DNA of 5,194 nt, from assembly GCA_002869095.1 (NCBI GenBank), contig PKTO01000320.1, positions 1-5,194 on the forward strand. Direction: 5' to 3'. Positions 1 through 4,538 of this stretch are shown here, in pieces. The notes beneath the pieces are model-generated. The model had not been told where the DNA came from, searched no databases, and saw only the letters and a program-made list of their open reading frames with translations. A program made the translations under genes and the position numbers. This DNA is from Clostridiales bacterium (GTDB lineage Bacteria > Bacillota > Clostridia > Peptostreptococcales > BM714). The stretch's first letter is position 1, and each line of letters opens with the position of its first letter.

Positions 1-254
1 ATGTTGTGCTCCTTGTAGAGCTCCAATGTCTTTTCGTTCAGCTTGTTCTTGTCGTTCTTGTGTTTTTCCTGCAGCTTTTTCAACTCGGGCTGTATGTCGT
101 TCATTGCCTTTGTTGATTGCAATTGCTTGAATGTAAGTGGTAAAAGAATAACTTTTGTCACAATGGTGAAAAGAATTATGGCAACACCGTAATTCCCGAC
201 CATATTGTATATTAAATGCAACAACGCTCCCAATGGTTTCGCTAATACGCTCAA
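1..254 (-). CDS. yidC: Membrane protein insertase YidC/Oxa1 family (N-terminal part, cut by window edge)
   Basis: YidC inserts and folds inner-membrane proteins, alone or with the Sec translocon. Only the first 84 codons are here; the rest lies beyond base 1. I chose the TTG at 252-254 because AGGAGG (262-267) sits 7 nt upstream and the protein then begins at the usual family position (MSVLAKPLGALLHLIYNMVG). Residues about 8-42 form the first core transmembrane helix, with NYGVAIILFT and LLPLTFKQ typical of the family. Residues about 43-84 are the charged cytoplasmic helical hairpin (QPELKKLQEKHKNDK, LYKEHN). K34 lies where Bacillus SpoIIIJ has the functionally important groove arginine; a positive charge is kept. 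There is no lipoprotein signal peptide, unlike SpoIIIJ, which fits short clostridial YidC proteins. It follows yidD by 30 nt, presumably in the same operon. Identification is firm; the full length cannot be judged. Confidence 0.95.
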   Translation of the reverse strand, partial: MSVLAKPLGALLHLIYNMVGNYGVAIILFTIVTKVILLPLTFKQLQSTKAMNDIQPELKKLQEKHKNDKNKLNEKTLELYKEHN

Positions 255-284
255 AATTTATCCTCCTATTTGCTTTGCTCACTA

Positions 285-494
285 TTATTTTAAAGGATCA
301 TACCCTCCTGGATGGAAAGGATGACATCTCAATATTCTCTTTACTCCAATATACGTTCCCTTTATTGCCCCGTATTTTTCCAACGCTTCTATTGTATACT
401 GAGAACATGTTGGCGTATAACGGCAACTTTTCGGCAAGAAGGGAGAAATTGCGTTCTGATAAAATTCAACTATTTTAATCAGCAGTATCTTCAT
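285..494 (-). CDS. yidD: Membrane protein insertion efficiency factor YidD
   Basis: YidD is a small membrane-associated protein that assists YidC-dependent insertion. The 69-residue product has the whole family signature: an amphipathic N-terminus ([19 protein letters not shown]), then [15 protein letters not shown] at about 24-38, and [14 protein letters not shown] at 56-69, with the conserved cysteines C24, C30 and C57. The length is close to other YidD proteins of Gram-positive bacteria. Its ATG directly follows the rnpA stop codon (TAA then ATG, no gap), so translation is probably coupled. The only Shine-Dalgarno-like sequence is AGGTG inside the last rnpA codons. It sits between rnpA and yidC, the usual place for this gene. 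Confidence 0.96.
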   Translation of the reverse strand: MKILLIKIVEFYQNAISPFLPKSCRYTPTCSQYTIEALEKYGAIKGTYIGVKRILRCHPFHPGGYDPLK

Positions 495-830
495 TTAAAA
501 CACCTGTTTTTTTATGCCGGCTCTCTGTACGGCTTTCCTAAAGGAATCTTCCACCCCTTTATAATCCGCTTCATTTACCGTTACCCTGGCTATTGCAACA
601 ATGTCATAGCCATCCATGATGGACGCTTCCATGTGCCTGTAAGCTTCCTTCATGAGTCTGCGCGCCCTATTTCTTTTTACGCTGTTTCCGACTTTCTTGC
701 TCGCAGTAAAACCTATTCTTGTTTCATCCATACCGTTTTTCCTGCAGAAAAGCACAATGTACCTGCTCCCAACGGATTTTCCCTTGCTGTATGTTTCCTT
801 GAAATCCTTGCTCTTTCTCAGCTTGTTCAT
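495..830 (-). CDS. rnpA: Ribonuclease P protein component (C5-type)
   Basis: RnpA is the basic protein subunit of RNase P. It binds the catalytic RNA and the 5' leader of precursor tRNA and supports 5' maturation. The 111-residue product contains the family core: KLRKSKDF near the N-terminus, GFTASKKVGNSVKRNR at 40-55 and the RNR signature helix RNRARRLMKEAYR at 53-65, followed by YDIVAIAR and a C-terminal helix. Length is normal (110-120). The frame is open further upstream, with an ATG at 867-869 that would add 13 residues. I prefer the ATG at 828-830 because GGGAG lies 6 nt before it, the protein then begins as homologues do, and the upstream ATG falls in the loop of a hairpin. The open frame continues without a start codon back over the end of rpmH to a stop at 960-962. 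It lies 50 nt downstream of rpmH and abuts yidD. Confidence 0.95.
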   Translation of the reverse strand: MNKLRKSKDFKETYSKGKSVGSRYIVLFCRKNGMDETRIGFTASKKVGNSVKRNRARRLMKEAYRHMEASIMDGYDIVAIARVTVNEADYKGVEDSFRKAVQRAGIKKQVF

Positions 831-836
831 CTTCAG

Positions 837-841
837 CTCCC
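837..841 (-). promoter_or_regulatory. Ribosome binding site deciding the rnpA start
   Basis: Read on the minus strand, GGGAG precedes the ATG at 828-830 by 6 nt. The alternative start at 867-869 has no comparable purine-rich sequence at the right distance; its upstream sequence is the stem and loop of the rpmH-rnpA hairpin. This site is the main reason for choosing the 111-residue RnpA. Confidence 0.75.
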
Positions 842-855
842 AAAAACGCCGTTTA

Positions 856-882
856 CAGAAAAAGACCACTAGAAGCGGTCTT
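856..882 (-). terminator. Hairpin between rpmH and rnpA, likely partial terminator or attenuator
   Basis: In the minus-strand transcript, AAGACC (882-877) pairs with GGUCUU (867-862), extended inwards by a G-U and a C-G pair to an 8-bp stem with a 5-nt loop (UUCUA). The stem starts within the rpmH stop codon, and UUUCUG follows. The U tract is short, so complete termination is unlikely. Placed between an abundant ribosomal protein and a scarce RNase P protein in one operon, partial termination would make sense; that role is inference. Confidence 0.55.
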
Positions 883-1024
883 AGGCACTCAATTTCTTTC
901 TTCCTTTTAATCTGCGTCTCTTCAATACGTTTCTTCCAGACTTTGTCTTCATTCTTTTTCTAAAGCCATGTTCGACTTTTCTCTGTCTTTTTTTAGGTTG
1001 ATAAGTTCCCGTACCTTTCCTCAT
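881..1024 (-). CDS. rpmH: Large ribosomal subunit protein bL34
   Basis: bL34 is a small, very basic protein of the 50S subunit. The 47-residue product has the diagnostic order [10 protein letters not shown] (7-16), EHGFRKRM (18-25), [10 protein letters not shown] (29-38) and LKGRKKLSA (39-47) at the C-terminus. It is about 3 residues longer than the usual 44 because the start reads [12 protein letters not shown] where most homologues have MKRTYQPKK or similar; the rest aligns without gaps. The start is supported by AGGAGG 8 nt upstream (GGAGGAGGTG at 1031-1040), and no other ATG lies nearby. It is the first gene of the rpmH-rnpA-yidD-yidC unit and diverges from dnaA across the origin. Being very short it is easily missed, but the match is unmistakable. 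Confidence 0.97.
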   Translation of the reverse strand: MRKGTGTYQPKKRQRKVEHGFRKRMKTKSGRNVLKRRRLKGRKKLSA

Positions 1025-1099
1025 TTGAAGCACCTCCTCCGATTGACCTTTATATATAATTTTGGTCCTTTATATTCTTCTCCGACTCTGCGCTTAGTA

Positions 1100-1128
1100 A
1101 TTATACCCCTATACACCACCTGTGTCAA
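1100..1128 (-). promoter_or_regulatory. Perfect-consensus sigma-A promoter for rpmH operon
   Basis: Read on the minus strand, TTGACA (1128-1123) and TATAAT (1105-1100) are separated by exactly 17 bp (1106-1122), a 12 of 12 match to the vegetative consensus. The transcript would start near 1093, leaving a leader of about 70 nt before the rpmH ATG. An 8-bp inverted repeat, ACCCCTAT (1105-1112) and ATAGGGGT (1135-1142), brackets the -35 element. Such a strong promoter suits a ribosomal protein gene. Confidence 0.9.
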
Positions 1129-1381
1129 GAAATAATAGGGGTTTCGCTTCTTTTGAATATTTGTGGATAAATGTATTGTTTTTTTCACTTCTTGTGGATA
1201 ATTTTGTTTCATTCAATTGAATATGCCCTTTCGTTTTGTTATTATTATTATGCATGTTGATAACTTTTCAAATTGCTGATTATTTGCTTGTCAACATCTT
1301 TTTTTTATATCTGTTGGCATCTTTCACCCAATCGCCATTTTTCAATTGCCGCAGTTTGTTGATATGTTCTTTTATTTGATG

Positions 1382-1411
1382 TTGATATTTTCATCATCGC
1401 TTTTTTATAAA
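1382..1411 (+). promoter_or_regulatory. Candidate dnaA promoter P1
   Basis: TTGATA (1382-1387) and TATAAA (1406-1411) lie 18 bp apart, each 5 of 6 to the sigma-A consensus. Transcription would begin near 1418, giving a dnaA leader of about 130 nt. The -35 element lies inside a weak DnaA box (1380-1388), with an identical box at 1357-1365, which would allow DnaA to repress its own gene. The assignment rests on sequence match only. Confidence 0.5.
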
Positions 1412-1450
1412 CAGATATTTGTTTTGTTTTGTGTTTTTCTGTTGACAACC

Positions 1451-1484
1451 ATTGCTTTTCGCTATTGCCGTTTGCAAAAGCAAT
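1451..1484. repeat. 9-bp inverted repeat upstream of dnaA
   Basis: ATTGCTTTT (1451-1459) and AAAAGCAAT (1476-1484) are exact reverse complements separated by 16 bp. They flank the P2 -35 candidate and lie between two DnaA boxes. No T tract follows, so this is not an ordinary terminator. It could be a protein-binding site or, in a transcript from P1, a leader hairpin. Confidence 0.7.
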
Positions 1485-1494
1485 CATCCATAAT
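1465..1494 (+). promoter_or_regulatory. Candidate dnaA promoter P2
   Basis: TTGCCG (1465-1470, 4 of 6) and CATAAT (1489-1494, 5 of 6) are 18 bp apart. A DnaA box, TTTTCCACA on the minus strand (1498-1506), falls at the predicted start region, as expected for autorepression. It is weaker than P1 and may not be real. Confidence 0.35.
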
Positions 1495-1534
1495 ATATGT
1501 GGAAAACTTGTCTCAATTCGCTTACCCGCTTTAA

Positions 1535-1542
1535 TAAGGAGG
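1535..1542 (+). promoter_or_regulatory. Ribosome binding site deciding the dnaA start
   Basis: TAAGGAGG lies 6 nt before the ATG at 1549. It fixes the start against the in-frame ATG at 1429, which would add 40 non-homologous residues and run through the DnaA boxes and promoters. Confidence 0.9.
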
Positions 1543-1548
1543 ACTTCG

Positions 1549-2886
1549 ATGAACAGCAACATCAATTTATTTTGGGAAAAAACCCTTGAACTCATCAAAT
1601 CGGAACTTTCAGCAGTCAGCTTCAACACATGGCTGAAGACTCTGGTTCCAGTTGAAATGGAAAATGGAGTAATGATTCTTTCGGCTCCCAACAAATTCAA
1701 CAAGGATATTCTCGAAACACGTTATGCCACATTGATAGAAAGCGCACTAAACCAAATTTCGGAAGAACCTCTTAAAATAGAATTCGTTCTTTCCGGATCT
1801 GAACCAAAACATAGCGAGGCCTCAACTTTTTCCGCAAACGCTTCATCGGCCTTTTCAAAATCTTCAAATTTGAACCCCAAATATGTTTTCGACACTTTTG
1901 TAATAGGAAACAGCAATCAGTTCGCACATGCGGCTTCTTTGGCTGTAGCGGAATCTCCTGCAAAAGCATACAATCCCTTGTTTATTTATGGAGGAGTGGG
2001 GCTTGGAAAAACACACCTCATGCATGCAATAGGCCATTTCATAAAAAACAAGAATAATTCTTCCGAAGTAGTATACGTCACAAGTGAAATGTTTACAAAC
2101 GAACTCATTAATTCAATCAAAGACGATAAAAATGTTCTTTTCAGAAACAAATACAGAAATATTGATGTTCTGTTGATTGACGACATACAATTCATAGCAG
2201 GAAAAGAAAGAACCCAGGAGGAATTTTTCCATACCTTCAATGCATTGCACGAAGCCAACAAGCAAATTATAATTTCATCCGACAGGCCTCCTAAGGAAAT
2301 ACCAACTTTGGAAGACCGTTTGAGGTCCCGGTTCGAATGGGGGCTGATAACGGACATACAGGCTCCCGATTTTGAAACACGGGTTGCAATTCTGCGCAAA
2401 AAAGCCGAAACGGAAAACATCAATGTTTCCGACGAAATACTTCATTTCATTGCCGGAAAAATCAGGTCCAACATCCGCGAGCTCGAAGGCGCCCTGACCC
2501 GGGTATGCGCCTTTTCATCACTTACAAACAGAGAAATCAGCCCCGATCTCGCAAATGAGGCATTGAAGGATATTTTTTCCACATCGAGACCAAAAGAAAT
2601 AACCGTTTCTTTGATAAAAGATGTGGTTGGCAGACATTACGACCTTAAAAAAGAGGATTTCAATTCAAAACGCAGGAACAGGTCAATTTCCTTCCCGCGG
2701 CAAGTCGCAATGTACCTCTCTCGTGAGATGACCGACCTTTCCCTTCCCAAAATTGGAGAACAATACGGTGGAAGGGACCACACTACAGTAATACATGCAT
2801 GCGATAAAATTTCCAAAACCATAATTGCAAACAACGAGGAAAAAATTAAAATTCAGAGAATAATTAAAGAAATAAAAGGCGAGTGA
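1549..2886 (+). CDS. dnaA: Chromosomal replication initiator protein DnaA
   Basis: DnaA is the AAA+ ATPase that binds DnaA boxes at oriC, assembles as an ATP-bound filament, melts the origin and recruits the helicase. The protein is 445 residues, normal for Bacillota. Domain I (about 1-80) carries [21 protein letters not shown]. Domain II (about 81-108) is a low-complexity Ser/Ala-rich linker. Domain III begins near [21 protein letters not shown] and holds Walker [10 protein letters not shown] (148-156), Walker [10 protein letters not shown] (207-215), sensor I SSDRPP (243-248), the arginine-finger motif [10 protein letters not shown] (257-266, likely R261) and sensor [11 protein letters not shown] (308-316). 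Domain IV (about 348-445) has RQVAMYL (384-390) and the box-recognition signature [11 protein letters not shown] (407-417). All key residues are present. DnaA boxes in its promoter region suggest autoregulation. The next gene, dnaN, follows after 189 bp that hold the second half of the origin. Confidence 0.99.
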   Translation: MNSNINLFWEKTLELIKSELSAVSFNTWLKTLVPVEMENGVMILSAPNKFNKDILETRYATLIESALNQISEEPLKIEFVLSGSEPKHSEASTFSANASSAFSKSSNLNPKYVFDTFVIGNSNQFAHAASLAVAESPAKAYNPLFIYGGVGLGKTHLMHAIGHFIKNKNNSSEVVYVTSEMFTNELINSIKDDKNVLFRNKYRNIDVLLIDDIQFIAGKERTQEEFFHTFNALHEANKQIIISSDRPPKEIPTLEDRLRSRFEWGLITDIQAPDFETRVAILRKKAETENINVSDEILHFIAGKIRSNIRELEGALTRVCAFSSLTNREISPDLANEALKDIFSTSRPKEITVSLIKDVVGRHYDLKKEDFNSKRRNRSISFPRQVAMYLSREMTDLSLPKIGEQYGGRDHTTVIHACDKISKTIIANNEEKIKIQRIIKEIKGE

Positions 2887-2907
2887 CTGTTTGTTTTTGC
2901 CCTGTTG

Positions 2908-2948
2908 AAAACCCGGCATGAAACAACAATGTTGTCCACAGGGTTTTT
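2908..2948 (+). terminator. Possible hairpin terminator or structured element after dnaA
   Basis: AAAACCC (2908-2914) pairs with GGGTTTT (2941-2947) and a further T follows. The 26-nt interior holds a second small hairpin, ACAAC (2923-2927) with GTTGT (2931-2935), and the DnaA box TTGTCCACA (2932-2940). The long loop makes it a poor terminator, and dnaA and dnaN are often co-transcribed, so readthrough is likely. It may instead be part of the origin architecture. Confidence 0.3.
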
Positions 2949-2950
2949 AA

Positions 2951-2984
2951 AGCCCCAAACCTTTCATTCATAATGCTTTGGGCT
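2951..2984. repeat. Inverted repeat in the dnaA-dnaN gap
   Basis: AGCCCCAAA (2951-2959) pairs with TTTGGGCT (2977-2984) with one bulged C, giving 8 pairs around a 17-nt loop. It lies just before the DnaA boxes of the unwinding element. No clear T tract follows, so it is not a convincing terminator. Confidence 0.5.
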
Positions 2985-2986
2985 CA

Positions 2987-3025
2987 TTTTCAACAAATCA
3001 ACAGGCCCTACTGCTATTACTACTA
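2987..3025 (+). other. Basal unwinding element: DnaA boxes, GC cluster and DnaA-trios
   Basis: Tandem DnaA-like sites (2987-3003) are followed by GGCC (3004-3007) and six triplets CTA CTG CTA TTA CTA CTA (3008-3025), then an AT-rich tract to about 3053. In Bacillus the strand complementary to such triplets (3'-GAT-5' type) is bound by the DnaA filament to open the duplex. The order, spacing and triplet sequence fit that model well. The match is by eye; unwinding itself is inferred. Confidence 0.75.
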
Positions 3026-3075
3026 TCCTTTTTCATTTATTATTGTAAAAAAGGACATACCAAGGAGGTACCAAA

Positions 3076-4182
3076 ATGAAATTTATTTGCAATGAAAAAT
3101 ATCTGGCCGCCGCAGTGAACATTGTTCAAAAGGCGGCATCGAACAAAACAACTTTGCCTATATTGAAAGGCATATTGATTGAAGCAAACAACGATCATAT
3201 AAGATTGGTCGGGAATAATTTGGACATAGCTATTGAAAATGAAATAGAGGCTGAAGTAATAGAAAACGGATCGGTGGTAATTTCATCCAGGCTTTTCGGA
3301 GACATAATAAGAAAATTGCCTGACTCCGACATATTGTTGTCATCTGACGAGGACAACAACGTACATATAAGCTGCGAAGAATCCAATTTCGACTTGATAG
3401 GACAGCCCGCCGAAGAATTCCCTTCGCTTCCTGAAGTCGTTGACGAGAATGTCTATGCTTTTGACAAAAATGTATTCAAGAATATGGTAAGGCAGACATC
3501 TTTTGCGGCATCAATAGACGAAACGAGGCCTATACTTACAGGAGAGCTGATTGAAATAGACGGCGGAAAAGCTTCTATTGTTGCTTTGGACGGATATCGC
3601 CTGGCGATAAAAGAAGTTTTTGTTGAAGGCGATGCAAGCAACAAAGCGGTGGTTCCGGTACAGACATTGAATGAAATAATGAAAATAATAGGCAACGAAG
3701 CGGAAGGGTCCGTGCTTGTTTCGTTTTCGGAAAACCATGTCCTTTTCACTATTGACGGAGTAAGAATAATATCAAGGCTGCTTGACGGGGATTTCATAAA
3801 TTACAAGCAGATAATTCCAAATGAATACAAGACAAGGGTAAAAATAAATACAAAGGGCTTTCTGGATGGATTGGAAAGGGCTTCCCTTCTTGCAAGAGAA
3901 GGAAAAAACAATCTAATAAAGATAAACATAAAAGACGACGTCATGAGAATCAATTCAAATGCGGAGATAGGAAGTGTCGAGGAGAAAGTCTCCATTGAGC
4001 TTGAAGGAGACGACATTCAAATAGGTTTCAATTCGAAGTATCTCATAGATGTATTGAGGGTGCTTGACTGCGATGAAGTGAATATGGATCTGACAACAAG
4101 CGTAAATCCTTGCATCATAATGCCTTGCAGCCAAAAGGACTATACTTATCTGGTTCTTCCTGTAAGATTGTCGGCTGAATGA
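3076..4182 (+). CDS. dnaN: DNA polymerase III beta subunit (sliding clamp)
   Basis: DnaN forms a ring-shaped dimer around DNA that tethers the replicative polymerase and also binds repair and regulatory proteins. The 368-residue product has the usual length and three repeated clamp domains, about 1-125, 126-248 and 249-368. Recognisable family sequences are TLPILKGILIEA (26-37), ETRPILTG (149-156), ALDGYRLAIKE (170-180), SRLLDGDFINYKQIIP (233-248) and the C-terminal LPVRL (361-365), which resembles the family's terminal MPMRL and contributes to the partner-binding pocket. Three residues (SAE) follow it. The ATG has AAGGAGGT with 7 nt spacing from GGAGG, a strong ribosome binding site. No clear promoter is visible in the gap before it, so co-transcription from dnaA is the simplest view. 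It ends 10 nt before a strong terminator. Confidence 0.99.
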   Translation: MKFICNEKYLAAAVNIVQKAASNKTTLPILKGILIEANNDHIRLVGNNLDIAIENEIEAEVIENGSVVISSRLFGDIIRKLPDSDILLSSDEDNNVHISCEESNFDLIGQPAEEFPSLPEVVDENVYAFDKNVFKNMVRQTSFAASIDETRPILTGELIEIDGGKASIVALDGYRLAIKEVFVEGDASNKAVVPVQTLNEIMKIIGNEAEGSVLVSFSENHVLFTIDGVRIISRLLDGDFINYKQIIPNEYKTRVKINTKGFLDGLERASLLAREGKNNLIKINIKDDVMRINSNAEIGSVEEKVSIELEGDDIQIGFNSKYLIDVLRVLDCDEVNMDLTTSVNPCIIMPCSQKDYTYLVLPVRLSAE

Positions 4183-4192
4183 TTTTTGCATG

Positions 4193-4228
4193 AAAAAATT
4201 CAGTCCTTGCAGCAGGGCTGAATTTTTT
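4193..4228. terminator. Rho-independent terminator after dnaN
   Basis: AAAAAATTCAGTCC (4193-4206) pairs with GGGCTGAATTTTTT (4215-4228): 14 pairs with one G-T wobble and an 8-nt loop, ending in a run of six T. The symmetry of the A and T runs means it could work in either direction. It begins 10 nt after the dnaN stop and ends 30 nt before yaaA. Confidence 0.9.
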
Positions 4229-4258
4229 ATGAAATTGTAGTAAACAGAAGGGGATAAA

Positions 4259-4483
4259 ATGGATACTGTATGCATCGACACGGAAACAATAAAGCTGGAA
4301 CAATTTCTCAAATTTTGCGGTGAAGTCGGCAGCGGCGGAAACGCCAAAATTATAATTGGCCAAGGATTGGTAAAGGTAAATGGTGAAGTCGAAAAAAGAA
4401 GAGGAAAAAAACTTAGGGATGAAGATGTTGTAGAATTTGAAAACAGAGAATATAAAATAAAATACAGTAAAAAAAACCAGTAA
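4259..4483 (+). CDS. yaaA: S4-domain protein YaaA (RlbA family)
   Basis: This is the small S4-like RNA-binding protein nearly always found between dnaN and recF in Bacillota; the Bacillus homologue has been linked with ribosomes, but the exact role is not settled. The 74-residue product is almost entirely one S4 fold: IKLEQFLKFCGEVGSGGNAK (11-30), IIIGQGLVKVNGEVEKRRGK (31-50) and LRDEDVVEFENREYKI (52-67). The GLVKVNGEVEKRRGKKL segment is the typical RNA-contacting surface and is strongly basic. The lysine-rich tail ends KKNQ. The ATG follows AAGGGG by 5 nt. It lies 30 nt after the dnaN terminator with no convincing promoter in between, so its transcription depends on readthrough or an unseen promoter. 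The recF start is 55 nt downstream. Confidence 0.92.
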   Translation: MDTVCIDTETIKLEQFLKFCGEVGSGGNAKIIIGQGLVKVNGEVEKRRGKKLRDEDVVEFENREYKIKYSKKNQ

Positions 4484-4524
4484 AAGCAAGAAAGGAAGCA
4501 TATTTGACAATAAATAATATTGAA

Positions 4525-4530
4525 AGGAAG
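4525..4530 (+). promoter_or_regulatory. Ribosome binding site deciding the recF start
   Basis: AGGAAG lies 8 nt before the GTG at 4539. An in-frame stop (TGA, 4521-4523) just upstream and no other start codon between it and the conserved protein sequence leave this GTG as the only sensible start. Confidence 0.75.
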
Positions 4531-4538
4531 CTGTTTTA

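Larger units (their letters stand above)
1162..1506. other. oriC: oriC, upstream part: DnaA-box cluster between rpmH and dnaA
   Basis: This gap contains no plausible gene and is AT-rich. Perfect boxes (TTATCCACA, read on the minus strand) lie at 1162-1170 and 1193-1201. One-mismatch boxes lie at 1255-1263 (TTATCAACA) and 1498-1506 (TTTTCCACA), both on the minus strand. Weaker two-mismatch sites are at 1288-1296 (TTGTCAACA, plus strand), 1357-1365 and 1380-1388 (both ATATCAACA, minus) and 1440-1448 (TTGTCAACA, minus). Seven of the eight share one orientation. DnaA-box clusters upstream of dnaA are standard in Bacillota and serve both initiator loading and dnaA autoregulation. The weaker sites are not certain individually. 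The remaining sequence is T-rich and includes a 12-bp palindrome at 1211-1222 and TTA triplets at 1239-1250. Confidence 0.9.
2903..3003. other. oriC: oriC, downstream part: DnaA-box group in the dnaA-dnaN gap
   Basis: Candidate DnaA sites are TTGTCCACA at 2932-2940 (one mismatch), TTTTCAACA at 2987-2995 (two mismatches), AAATCAACA at 2995-3003 (three mismatches) and, on the minus strand, TTTTCAACA at 2903-2911. The three plus-strand sites point towards the triplet tract that follows. With the cluster upstream of dnaA this makes a bipartite origin like that of Bacillus subtilis, where the melting site lies between dnaA and dnaN. Confidence 0.75.

Noticed and set aside
312..872. 186-codon plus-strand open frame opposite yidD and rnpA
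   Set aside because: It is the antisense shadow of two clearly recognised genes, with no plausible ribosome binding site or family features.
1021..1212. 63-codon minus-strand open frame starting MKQNYPQEVKK
   Set aside because: It covers the two perfect DnaA boxes (read as LSTN and similar codons), the rpmH promoter and the rpmH ribosome binding site, and its product resembles nothing I know.
1429..1548. In-frame 40-codon upstream extension of dnaA from the ATG at 1429
   Set aside because: It has no ribosome binding site, does not resemble DnaA N-termini, and runs through DnaA boxes and candidate promoters. The ATG at 1549 has TAAGGAGG and begins as DnaA homologues do.
1886..1894. TTCGACA, resembling a Spo0A box, near the middle of dnaA
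   Set aside because: It encodes conserved DnaA residues (Phe-Asp-Thr) and lies inside the gene. I found no such box in the two origin gaps, so it is likely chance.
1986..2423. 145-codon minus-strand open frame inside dnaA
   Set aside because: Antisense to the highly conserved AAA+ domain; its composition is explained by dnaA codon use.
3015..3046. TATTAT or TATTGT upstream of dnaN as a -10 element
   Set aside because: No acceptable -35 hexamer at the right distance; the AT-rich tract is better explained as part of the origin.
4115..4510. 131-codon minus-strand open frame across the end of dnaN and yaaA
   Set aside because: It crosses the terminator and two recognised genes and has the low-complexity Phe/Leu composition of an antisense shadow of AT-rich coding DNA.
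4504..4532. TTGACA at 4504-4509 as a -35 for recF
   Set aside because: No -10-like hexamer lies 16-18 bp downstream; TAATAT is only about 5 bp away. The TTG is better explained as a chance site or a mini-frame start.
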